NCBI GenBank assembly: GCA_973895155.1
Contig: OZ316893.1
Coordinates: 6,138,001 to 6,202,000 of the forward strand
Reading direction: 5' to 3'
DNA: 64,000 nucleotides
Origin: Marsupella aquatica
Lineage: Eukaryota > Marchantiophyta
In this document: one piece after another, positions 23,617 through 34,544 of the stretch
How the letters are laid out: every line of letters starts with the position of its first letter
How positions within the stretch are numbered: the first letter of the stretch is position 1
Position numbers and translations under genes: made by a program
The notes under the pieces: model-generated
Told to the model about the DNA's origin: nothing
Database searches by the model: none
What the model saw: the letters and a program-made list of their open reading frames with translations, nothing else

Positions 23617-26600
23617 TGTTTCCCAAGAATGTATCTACCTCCTACTGGAATAGCTTCGATCAATTTTGTAGATACGGGGAAGCTTGAATGAAAGTGACAA
23701 AATCGATTTGGATTATACATTCTACTGATTATCAACAAGAAGTTTTCCAGGAACCAGCTCATAGTATCTAATGTGTCTGATGGTTGAGGTACTGACTTTG
23801 GAGACCTAGCCTCTTCTTTCCTCTGACGACAGCACGGGTTTTAAGGAATGTAGTTTTTTTTTAACAACTTTATGGTATTTAAAGTCCTGTAGATTAAATT
23901 CACTCTGAAGAAAGGAATCGGGAAACCATGATTGTACCTTTCGCGTTTGATAGGACCGTACCAACTACAGTAGAGCTACAATCACGTTGAGTGTAACAAA
24001 CTGTGTAAAAGTTTGAGAATCTGCGTACCTCACCAACTAAGCGTCAGCGTTGTGTATAAAATTCGTGGTCCACAACCACTACAGTAGTACGACGTAATAT
24101 GATTCAGTTTCCCTGCTTCTGTAGGAAAGTGAACTTGTCCAACTTTGTGCCGGTTCTGGAACGAGTGTACAAGGTGGAGAGTGTGCACGCCAGAGTGTGT
24201 GCAGTCAGCGGGGCAGTCAGCGTCTCATAAATATAAGGGCTGTTAAGGACAGGCTGGTTCAGGAATTTTAAAGGTCTTGAAAGGCATACCGATGTTTACA
24301 CTTGATATTGTGCAGTACGTATAGAATCATTTGTTGAAAGATTTCAAATTAATTTTTAAAAGAAGGTTAGATTAATACTTTCAAGTCAGCAAGCTGGCGG
24401 GCCAATGTCGCTGAAACGAGATAGCAAACAACTAGAATTTGCTCGCTATCAAGTAGAAATTTGCTAGCTCCTGCCGCAATCTCTTAGAGAATTCAGAGAG
24501 ACTAGGTGGCTCAACTCCCTTGTTTCAGTTCCGGCCACAGACCACGTAGGCCCGGCGCCGAGCTCGAACGACAGCATGGAACGGATGATCAAGTCCATGT
24601 ACGTACTAGCGCAACTCCTTAAGTTTGGGGCCAACTCAATGGACGGACAATAGAATGATCTGCCTATGAACTGGAACTGGAACCGGAACAACCAAATAGC
24701 TTATTCTGGCGCTTGCTTGTAGGAGACGAGGTAGGAGACTTTGATACCTGCTCAATTGGCTTGACATCCGCTGAATTTCATTGGATTGAAAATAAGCAAA
24801 AGGCGGCCATGATACGTCACTCTTACCGCTCGATCGAGAAAATAGGAGTTTTCATAACGTCATTGGCATCTATCGCTGGATTCTGGTCTTCTTCCTGGTA
24901 ATTCAGGAGGGAAGCTCGCTTACGCATCTGTCTCTAACGCTGACTTCTTGTCTTGTCATCATCCTATAGTGTTCCCAGGACAGGCTTGATATATATGCTC
25001 CTGGAGAACACATTCAACCACTCACCTGAAACATATATGAATGGCTCCTTGTCAAGCTAAAGCCAGATCGTTGAAGACTTCAAGCTTTCCTAAGCTGATT
25101 TCTGTGAGTACAGAAAGTAGTTGCAGATAGACAAATTGCTTCCCACAGTATCAGAAATGGATCTACCTGATCACAGCCGCTAATAGGTCGCGATTTAGGT
25201 GCTCGGTCGCCATTCAATTGTTGCCGTCATGACACAGTTGAGTGGAACCGAATGATTTTGACACAGACCGCGATACACATCTCCACCTTGCAGTATCAAG
25301 TGTAACGTCTCTCTCGCTCTCTCAACCTAGCTTTCCTCAGCAGCAACAACCAATAAGAGAAACGGACTGCGCCCACAGGACACACCATCTGTCCTGTCAA
25401 GAGCGCAGTGTCTTTATCTCTCTCTCGTTCTGAATCTATGAAACCGAAAACCGAAGCTGTAATAGACCGAGACACGTCCCTTATGAGCCAGTTTACACCT
25501 CAAAGAGACCAGGCCCCATCCGCCTCCATGGGTCCTCGTGGCCTTCTTCATGCAAGCCCTGGGTCATCATTTATTTTCTCCTTACCTATCACGCCCTAAT
25601 ATGTATAGCATTTTTTATCTGGTTTAGTGAAATAATTTTAAATTTTTGTTGAATACCATTAATGTTATTTTAATCTAATTATAAGAATCATAATTTTTTT
25701 AAAGTCAAAGATTGGAATTTTCTATTGAGTTAGGGGTAAAACAATTACTAAAAAAAACTTTATTGACTCAAGTTTTAAGGTGTTTGTCCCCCCAAAACTT
25801 AGCACTTGATATCACCCTTTGGATTGAGGCCCTCGAGATGTGTAGGTGTCCATTAGTGAGTGTCAAAACAACATGCTATGAAACCTTGTTATGACCAGGA
25901 GGTATGGAGTTTCTATGAAAATGTTTTATGATCGGGAGGTATGGAGTTGCTATGAAACTGTTTTATGACCGGGTATGGCTACCTAAATACAAGTCCCATT
26001 AGTGAGTGTCAGAGCACAGTTATACTAAGGTTATGGCTCAGGACATAAAACATACTTACTGCCAGGATAGAGTAGTTATGGGTGACCAAAATACATACCC
26101 CGTAAGTAAGGGTGGTACGTCCAAAAAAATAAATCCGTAACCAAAGTGTTACGGGAGAACTTTGGCACGCCCTATCATAATCTTCTGTCTAAAACGTTTC
26201 AGCCCATAACACTCTCCTTAGGGAAAATATTACTTTGCTTACTTAGGGAAAAACTTTGACACACCCTATTGCACTTCACACAGGCTCAAGAGCGGGCTCA
26301 AGAGGTGTCCATTGCACTAAAGAGGGGCTCAGGCTTTCACATCATTTGCAAGGCCATAGGTTTTGAAGTTTAGGGTTTGATTACTCTGCATGACCCTCCT
26401 TTGTATGTTCAGTTGGAGCTCTACCAGGCAGGCTTTCTAGTTTTCCCCCAATTAGTTGTGCTTTCTGTCTTCTCTTTTCATTTGTGCTCTATTCTTTCTT
26501 TTGTCGTGGCTGGGATTCTCAGGTTTATGGGGCCTCTTTTGTCCCCTTGGTGTTGCTTCCATCCCCCCTTTCCCTGGTTGGCTGTGCTATATAATTATGT

Positions 26601-27673
26601 AAAAATTTGTGAAGGACTCTGAAAAAATGCCAAGTGTAATTTTGGCCTATGGAAGCGACTAATTCAATCAACCCTCATAATCTCTTTTGACTACCTAGAT
26701 AGTCCTTCTAAAATACAGAGTTTGTTAGTTTTGAGTGTGCCTCATTGATGGTTGGTTCTCTTGCTTTAAGAAATGTGTTACAATTGTCCACTTTAGCAGA
26801 AGATGGGTGGATTTTATAAATAAAATATTCCAGGCACACATCATCCTCCACCACCATAGATGTCAGGTCGTATTATGATGTTAGGAATTGACTCGAGTTC
26901 CTTACTTTAGTTAGTTTGGCCTTACTAGGGTTAGTTAAGTAACCCTTGGTTACATTAGGATAAGATCCACAGACTTAGATTAGACCCCCACATCTTGGCC
27001 CCCTTGGGGAGTATAGGTTGGAGAGAGAACATTCTCTCCCTCATTTTTCACATGTACTTTCTCATGAACTATCAATGGATCCTTCATGAGTTTCTCTATC
27101 GTTGTGTCTTGTTGGTGTAGTGTGAGGTTGAGTGCTCTCATGTTCTGCAATTATCGTCTAGTCTGGAGCCACCGGTTTATTACATAAGATTATTTGGAAT
27201 CCAATCTTTGGGAGTTTGTCATCGATACTCTGCAAATGAAGGGTGTCAGTAGGATTACAAAATTTAGGAGATGGAGTAGGTTCTTTGCTTGCATATTTTC
27301 AGTGAGCTTGTAAGTTCCTACCAGGTATCACCGGGTATGCAACCCCCCTTTTTATAAGGAAATTTCTTAATTTATTATAACGAATTCAAAGAATCCAAAA
27401 GTGTAACTTAAAAAAAGCAAAACTTGTAAAAAGCAAATTATATGGCTTTTTTTTAATAGAGGGTTCTACAGCCTAAATCTTTAATAAAATTAAAACAAGT
27501 TTAGAAATGTTTTCTTATCTCATGTCAAAAAAGAAGAAAACCAAAGTTTACATATGGCTCAAAAAAATTGAGATATATGCTTGATGGGCCCCCTGGTGAA
27601 CCTTTCTTACCTGATGGGCCCCTAGGTAACTTTTTTTACCAAGTAGGACCCCTCTTAATGACCAGTACACCTG
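23617..27673. other. Region without recognisable genes; possible LTR remnant at 26879
   Basis: From 23617 to about 25600 the texture matches the left flank of Copia-1 and no protein is recognised. From 25600 on, the DNA becomes AT-rich with short similar phrases (for example GGAGGTATGGAGTT twice at about 25899-25946). TGTTAGGAATTGACTCG at 26879 looks like the start of a copia-type LTR. I found neither a partner copy nor a matching target duplication, so this is only a suspicion. Confidence 0.35.
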
Positions 27674-28463
27674 TTCTTGTGTGATGCCTACACCTGTCCT
27701 TGTGTGGTGCCTACTATGTACAGTGACTCCAAGAAAACTGCATAGTTGAACCGTGCGGTCAACTTTACATAGTCGATCGAGAAACCACAGAGATTATTCG
27801 GAAGAAACCGCGAAAAGCGACTGTCGATGTTGAAACTACGATTTGAAGACAATATACATTATGTCTTCAAATTCACTGGGTTAATGCCTAAAGACACAAT
27901 GGATTATGTCTTCAGGTTCAAATTTTTACCGTATCGTGGGGTAGTTATAAGGTATGTTTTTCACGTTGTGCACATGAGTTTTTCACGATGTTTTCATGCA
28001 CAATTGTCAGCATCAGTGTGGGGTACCTCCAAATGTCCACAAAGAATATTCAAGTTCAATGTTCAGAATTTGCCTACTGCCGTCACAACAAAAATTGGCA
28101 AATGATTGACTATTGCGCTCAAAAAATGATAATACTCCCTGTGCAATGCATACAAACAATTTCAAAAGAAGACAGACCCAAAGGTGTCGGGGTACACCCT
28201 AAACCCTAAACCTTGAAACACGGGAAGACATAATCCATTGAGTCTTCAGGCATTAACCCATTGAATCCGAAGACATAATGCATATTGTCTTCAAATCATA
28301 GTTTTGACAGCGGCAGTCGCTTTTTGCGGTTTCTCCGGAATCATCTCAGTGCTTTCTTGGTCGACCATGCAAGGTTGACCGCACGGTTTAACTGTGCAGT
28401 TTGCTTAGAGTCACCATACATAGTAGGCACCACACAAGGACAGGTGTAGGCATCACACAAGAA
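27674..28463. repeat. Foldback element with ~240-bp inverted arms
   Basis: The left arm (27674 to about 27935) and right arm (about 28222 to 28463) are near reverse complements. Shared blocks include TTCTTGTGTGATGCCTACAC at the outer end, then TCAACTTTACATAG-like, GAAACCGCGAAAAGCGACT-like and GAAGACAATATRCATTATG. The loop contains a short telomere-like CCCTAAACCCTAAACC near 28197. There is no coding capacity, so it is probably a non-autonomous (MITE-like) DNA element. No clear target duplication was found. Confidence 0.75.
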
Positions 28464-29095
28464 TCACTATATTCACTATATTCATTAAAACTAAAATTAT
28501 AAAGGATAAAGGGAAATTTGGAGATTTAAAAACATAGTTTTAGGCATGAAAATTGTAAATTTGGAAGATGAAAAATGAAAATTCAAGCATCATTAAATGT
28601 AAATTTGGGGACAAAAAATGAAATTTTGGGAAAATTAAATATTAAATTGGATGATATTAAAAAACATTTGGGTGACAAAAGTGTTCATTTGCTTGGAAAA
28701 TAGATAGAATCTAGTAATAACATATAAGCTTGGATAGCATCTATATTTAAGACATTTAGCTTGGGTAAGATATCTAACTAAGTAAGCAAGTTTGCCTTAG
28801 AATGACTATTAATATTGTCTAGACAAAGTTAACTAGGATGATATACAACCTATTAGAAGGAATGATATCAATGGCATCATTTTCTAGAATTAAATTGTAC
28901 TAAGACAAATAAAATAATAATTATAAGAAAGTCCATTCAATAACTTAAAGTCCATAATTCAATAACTTTGAGAGATCATAGAATATTAATTTGATTGTCA
29001 GACTTGTTCTCTCACTTTAGACAAACTCATGGAAATCAACTCAACCCTCTAATCACAAGTCATTTGAGTGGAGACTTGTGACCTGCTGTATCAAT
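28464..29095. other. AT-rich stretch, no gene
   Basis: A strongly AT-rich segment between the foldback element and the 3' end of the leftward transposase gene. It probably holds that gene's 3' untranslated region and the end of the element, but I could not identify terminal repeats. Confidence 0.4.
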
Positions 29096-32000
29096 CTACT
29101 CATCAATACCTTCCATGTAAATTTTGAGAGTTTTCAAAACATCCTTGGGAATTGTCAAACCTCTATCCATAATATTTTGTTCTTTAGCACCTGACTTAAA
29201 CCCATACATTGCAGAATTTGCAAACTGCCAACTTTGAGCAACATTGTCAAACCCAGGATCCAGCTCCCAAGTCTTAGTGGTCTGAAAGCAACGTTCATAT
29301 CGAACATCATCCTTTGCATCATGCTTACCATGTTTAGGCCTCCACCTTTGTACTTGGAACATAGGAGCATTCCTCTTAGGGATGCTTTGAACAGACTTTG
29401 ACGAAGACCCTTCAATATGTTGAAATTCTGTTGAGGGAACCTCATGGTTTGGATCCACGCCACCTAAAACTTGAACCAACCAAAAACGCCCTTTGCCATT
29501 TTCCTGTTCCCATTCATCCTCTGGACGTAAAAATATAAAGTGACCTTCTTGAATATCTTGTAGAGGAATCCAACGTGCAGGTTCTCGCTCTTGTCGTGCA
29601 CCAACAAAGGGTGCAACTTGATCTTCCATCTCTTCCATGTACTCATTTTGAAGGTCCATCATCTCTGGATTTTGAGAAGGTTCACTTGACGGCAAAGATG
29701 TCCCCAAAATCATCTTGTAACCTGTGTCATGGTTAGTCTTTGGCCAAAAATCAGTTGTCAATGGCAATTGTCTTTCCCCCCCCCCCCTTCTATTGTAAGT
29801 TTCTCGGACAGTGCTTGCACATTCTCCCAATATTTGACCAGAGGAAATCTCTCTCGATATGCTGCAGAGGTCTCATCCTTACAACTTTTCTTCAAAAAAT
29901 CAATATAGCGATTAAGGAATGGGATGATTTCTCCGGCCTTCTTTTGTACATCCCCAGATATAGGTTTTGCAAATGGTTGGCCTTCCGGTCAAATGAGCGC
30001 ATTTGTGATGGGATCAGTTCTCCAAATGGACCTCCCCATTGCCAGAAGCCAAGGTTGCTTGACATGTGCTTTATATTGATACACTGGCACATTATCCCTC
30101 ATGGAGAAAAGAAATGCTACTGGTTTTGAGTGACCTTCTATCTCTTTCACCTGGAAAGTCTTCAAATACTCCTTGTAAGATGCAACCTCTTGAATCAATC
30201 GTGGTACAGGATGAATGCTTTCACACTCCCAAACCTCAGCCATCAACCCCAAGAGGGTAGCAACCTCTTTGTATCTGACCTGTTTGGATACTTGAGAAAA
30301 TAATGCATCCACATCTTCATGGGTGTGGCCAACCATGAGGAATGACATTTGCACAGTTTCAAACACCCCCTGCTAACAAGCTCAGTACAAAATGCCATCA
30401 CATACTGATTTTTGTTATTTTTCCCTGAATTGTCCATCTGCAACGTTAGGTGCCTTGGTAAGGGCTTGAAAGAGCCCCTAGTAGTCTCAGGATCACCCTA
30501 GAACCAACATCCATTGTGCTTGATTTTTGAGTCTCCTGACCATCTTTAATGCCTTGAAATCGAACAATTGAAACATTTTTGCTTACTGAATTTTTTTTAT
30601 CTATTCGAAGCAGTTAATAACTCAAAATGTCTCTTTTTCAAGGTGGTGGTTCCAAGTAACCGGACATAAATGCTTCAAAGTCTAGAAGGGACTGAAATAT
30701 TGGCCTGGTTGCATTCCAATTCAATCCTTCAAGAAGGTCTCCAGTTTTGTCTCCTGTGTAATCTTCCAAATCTCGAAGGCATTTGGCCAAAGATATCACA
30801 GTAAAGTCTGCATCTCCAGGCCAAAGTCCAGTCAAACTGAAATGTGCATACACTCCAGGATCTCTTCCATGGGTTAACATCCCAGTAAGAGCAATAGGCA
30901 TAGGCTGACCACTACTAGAGAGGGATTTTGGAGTGGGGACCAACCTGGGAATCCAAGTCTTGGCTTGATCCATCTTATCGTGAATAATGCAAAGATAGTT
31001 TTGAGGGTCCTTTGCAAGAACCCTATGAGCATAGTAAACATATCTTCTTGACATTTGTTCACGAAGATGTCGCGCTCTTTTCTCTTCAATCTCTGTATGC
31101 TCTTTTTTTCTCTTCTCCCGCATCAATTGATCTTTGAACTCAGTGCAAAATGTGCACTTGGCAAATGCACTTCCCTTGTGAAAGTCAAAATTATCAAATG
31201 AGTTTTTCCAGATGTTGTACATAGTAACTTCAGTAACCTTAGCAAACCCATCTAATTCCATCTTGGTAAACACCTCTTGGAAAATCTCCTTCTTAGTAAA
31301 ACAAGATGGGAGCCGATATTCAATAGTGTCGGTGCCGTTGGACCCACCATAGGGAAGATGTGGCATTGGTTCCCCGTTTTGGATTAAAATGGACTCCAAC
31401 AAGGCGCGAGCGTGCAAAGTGCTTGATCGTGTCTTCCGTTGTCCCTGATTTCCATGGAAACCAATTGTGCAACCGGCTTCGTATTGATTTTTGTAGTCAT
31501 AATACTTTGTTGTACTGAACCCATGCATTTTAATAAATGCATCTTTACAAACCACACGTCCCTTTAGAAAAAAAATCCCTTTCTCTTGACTTGCTCCTCT
31601 CTACACCCAAAGAGACTAAAGATGTGACTTGTTTTGTTGTCACTTGACATTCCATGGTATTCCCTCCTCATTGCCTCTAAATCCTCCCTAGGCATGTTCA
31701 AGCAACACTTCAACTTGCAACAACCTTCTCTTTGGATGGAATCAATGGACTCCTCGGTAATTTTCAAAAGTGCCCGTGACTCCAAATGCCTTTTCTTCTT
31801 CTCCTCAAGATCCACTTTTGTCCTCTTCATGAAATTGTATGGTCTTTTTGTAGGTTTACAATCACCATCCGAATCCGGATCGCCCTCAGTTCGACCCAAC
31901 TTCATCCACTTTGATGAACCTTCCTCAAGGATATCCCCAAGAAACCTTTGAGACGAAATCAATAGAAGGGATTTGATTTCCCACCTCACCAAGCCGGGGG

Positions 32001-32869
32001 TACCAACACGGATATTTGGAAATAATTCAGGATCATTGATAGTCACAACAACAACACCCACATGATCTGCACCAAGAAGCTCATCATCAACGACACCTAT
32101 TTCAAATGGGACAATGATACCACCTGTTGCAACCTTCCGGCAACGAGAAGCGTCATACAAATCAACCTCCTCTGCCATCCAGTTGGAACGTAGTGTAAAA
32201 TCTTTTAATGGAAGATCATTGAATATGTTTGCGCTACCAGACACGCCAGAATCTTGTAGAGTGCCTTTTCTAGAAACATGTGCAACATCCCACATGACCC
32301 AGGTATGCAAGGCCTCTTCTATTGTATCAGTTCCAGGGTGCGAGTATGGCAATTTTTGATTTCCCTTAACAATATCAGATATTCGTATACTGATACGACC
32401 AACACCTAGTCTTTCAGTATGACAAATATCCATTGGATTTGTCTTGAAAACGACTCCATTTGCAACCAATTGATCAAAATTGAACATCTGAGCTTCATCT
32501 CCTTCCTTGAACACCTCCTCTTCAACCCTTGCGTCAGATTTGGATTTATCATTTCCAGCATCTCTAGCCAAAGAGAAATCATCGACATTGATTCTTCGAC
32601 AAAGAGTTGATGACCTCAAGTATGCCAATGCACAATCCCAAATCACGCAGGAGTCAACTGCCTCAGCCAATATAGAAAATTTTAGTGAAGGAAATGGAAG
32701 TTGACGCGATCCCTCAAAGCACTTTTCGATCAATACTCCAATTTGATTATCCCCCAAACAAATGTTCTGTATAGTATCCTGGGTGTCAAATCTTTTGAAC
32801 TATCCCAATTGCCACTTCAAATCCTTCAATCACCAATGAAACTTCATCCCCTCGTGTAAAGTTGATCAT
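29096..32869 (-). pseudogene. DUF7869-type DDE transposase with DUF8039-like N-terminal repeats (broken copy)
   Basis: Reading leftward from ATG 32869, the protein begins with three repeats resembling the plant transposon domain DUF8039 (starting MINFTRGDEVSL, GDEAQMFNF and VATGGIIVPFE). A linker with a CCLNM cysteine motif and a CTFC motif (30638-31555) follows. The RNase H-fold core shows IIHDKMDQ, LQMDN and GHTHEDVD, a plausible catalytic acid triad shared with the gene at 60368. A C-terminal domain ends at 29096. An intron probably ends at 30498. The frame is broken by single-base length changes in homopolymers at 32793-32796, 31568-31575, 30366-30370 and 29776-29787. A TGA at 29989-29991 replaces a likely Trp codon. 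The family assignment is from memory of DUF7869/DUF8039 patterns. The gene is divergent from the plus-strand partner at 34545. Confidence 0.72.
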
Positions 32870-32974
32870 GATGGCGGACTATCTGTATCCAAATCAAGTT
32901 AGAAATTGTTAAGTTCTGGATGTTACGATCATGTTTCAAAATCAGGACTCTCCTCCAAAACATATTGTACAATC

Positions 32975-33345
32975 ACTCAGAAACCCCAAACAAATTCAAG
33001 TTGGGTCGAACTTATTCCGACCCTTTGACAACAATATATCTTAAAATGATTGAATTGACTAACCATTTACAAGTCGGGTCGGAATTAGTTTGACCCTCCT
33101 CCAACAATATGTCTTTAAATGATTTAATTTACTAAACATTTACAAGTTGGGTCGGAATTAGTTCGACCCTCCTCCAACAATATGTCTGTAAATGATTTAA
33201 TTTACTAAACATTTACAAGTTGGGTCGGAATTAGTTTGACCCTCCTCCAACAAGATGTCTTTAAATGATTTAATTTACTAAACATTTACAAGTTGGGTCG
33301 GCATTAGTTCAACCCTACTCCAACTATTGGGTTGAAATTATCTCA
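32975..33345. repeat. Five 73-bp tandem repeats, each with an imperfect palindrome
   Basis: The motif GGGTCG starts at 33003, 33076, 33149, 33222 and 33295, spacing exactly 73 bp. Each copy holds a 21-bp near-palindrome: GGGTCG, nine bases, then CGACCC, with one or two changes in some copies. A looser sixth palindrome lies near 33420-33442. The array sits between the divergent transposase and partner genes, about 135 bp upstream of the transposase start. This is where operator sites or a transposase-binding array would be expected. That role is inference. Confidence 0.88.
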
Positions 33346-34330
33346 AAACTATCCGTAGAACTATCTTGCTTGTGCTTGTATATACCAAATTAAAATGCTA
33401 GTCAAGATAACATAGTCAAGTCGGCACGAAATAATTCCGACCCACTTCTAGAAACTATGTTAGTAATCACACAAAGGGGTACAATAAGTTCTACACATGC
33501 TAGAGTGTGGATAAAGGTCTAGATGGGTAGAATATATGATCTAGAGCCTAATGTGTAAATATTAATCTAGGTTTGGCTCAAAGGTATTACATTTGATTCA
33601 GATAAAATTGATCTACTACTTCTAAGATAAATAAATAAAACCACTAACCTGCTCCACAAAATATATCTGCCCACCCTTGTACAAGCTGAATGGGTACCTA
33701 GCATGCCAACATTGTAACTCTTAGCACCATAGTGCTCACCTGTGCCCTTACTAAACCATGCATTCAACCATGCGGACCTAAACAAGGCACTGACTCGAAC
33801 AGAGGAGAGTCAGTGACCGTACCAAGCACTGTCTAAATTATAATGAACCAAAAATGGATTGTGGGAGATCTATACTCACTTTTGAGAGGCAAAAATCCAG
33901 CACATTACCCGACACACGAGTGGACACCAACAGATCACGCACGGGTGGATCACGCACGCACCCAGCACACAAGGTGGGTAACGGAGAGATCAGCCGATCA
34001 GGCACAAGTGATAGGTGAGTTGCGAGCGCACACTGCTGACAACTTGCCAGTTGAAAGTTTAAATCGGACCTGAGATCAAGCGTGTCAGTGGTAGGTGAGT
34101 TGCGCTTTGGTGTACATCCGTAGGTGAGTCGTGAGTTGTCGGATGCAGCGTTGGCGCGCATTGATGGCTTTGTACGTACGTCTTCAATCCTTCCGTTGCC
34201 TCCTCACTCAAAGGGGGTATAGGAAGGCAGGCCTTGCGCTTGAGGCCTCATTTCCTTGCCTCCCTTTTCCCTCCTCTCTTTCCTCCTCTCCGGGCTCCTC
34301 TCTTGTCTCCTCACTCCCTGCCTCACTCTT
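33346..34330. promoter_or_regulatory. Divergent promoter region of the two-gene element
   Basis: No protein-coding segment is convincing here. The region lies upstream of both genes and contains short GTAGGTGAGT-like and CACGCACG repeats at about 33920-34130. Transcription starts cannot be placed from sequence alone. Confidence 0.4.
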
Positions 34331-34430
34331 GCCTCGCTCTTGGGCTTTTGTTTCCGCCTCGCTCTTGGGCTTTTGTTTTTGCCTCGCACTTGGGCGTTTG
34401 TTTGCGCCTTGCTCCCTTCCCTTTTGGGTT
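34331..34430 (+). repeat. Four tandem copies of a 25-bp GCCTCGC unit
   Basis: Units beginning GCCTCGCTCTTGGGCTTTTG start at 34331, 34356, 34381 and 34406, with exact 25-bp spacing and a few substitutions. The core GCCTCGC...GGGC is the same as in the hairpins inside the introns of the gene just downstream. The array lies about 115-215 bp upstream of the first ATG, likely in the 5' untranslated region or promoter. Confidence 0.85.
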
Positions 34431-34544
34431 GCTCGCCCGGTCATTGTTTGCCTGGCCTGTTGGTTCCCTCTTAGTGCCCTCTTGTAGCCTGTGGCCTTCT
34501 CCTTTGCTGCCACATGTCATTTTAAATCTCACCCATCCGTTACA

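Noticed and set aside
26879-27190. Solo LTR starting TGTTAGGAATTG
   Set aside because: Start and style resemble a copia LTR, but I found no CA end with a matching 5-bp duplication of TATGA and no second copy.
28197-28212. CCCTAAA repeats here and near 57178 as telomeric DNA
   Set aside because: Only two units each and surrounded by other repeats, so they are interstitial chance or remnant sequence, not a telomere.
6789-29787. Long poly-C tracts (6788-6801, 9280-9294, 29776-29787) as possible telomere or origin signals
   Set aside because: Isolated homopolymers in repeat DNA; slippage or assembly effects explain them.
33003-33315. The regular 73-bp array as a CRISPR array
   Set aside because: The whole 73-bp unit is repeated with no unique spacers, and the context is plant transposon DNA.
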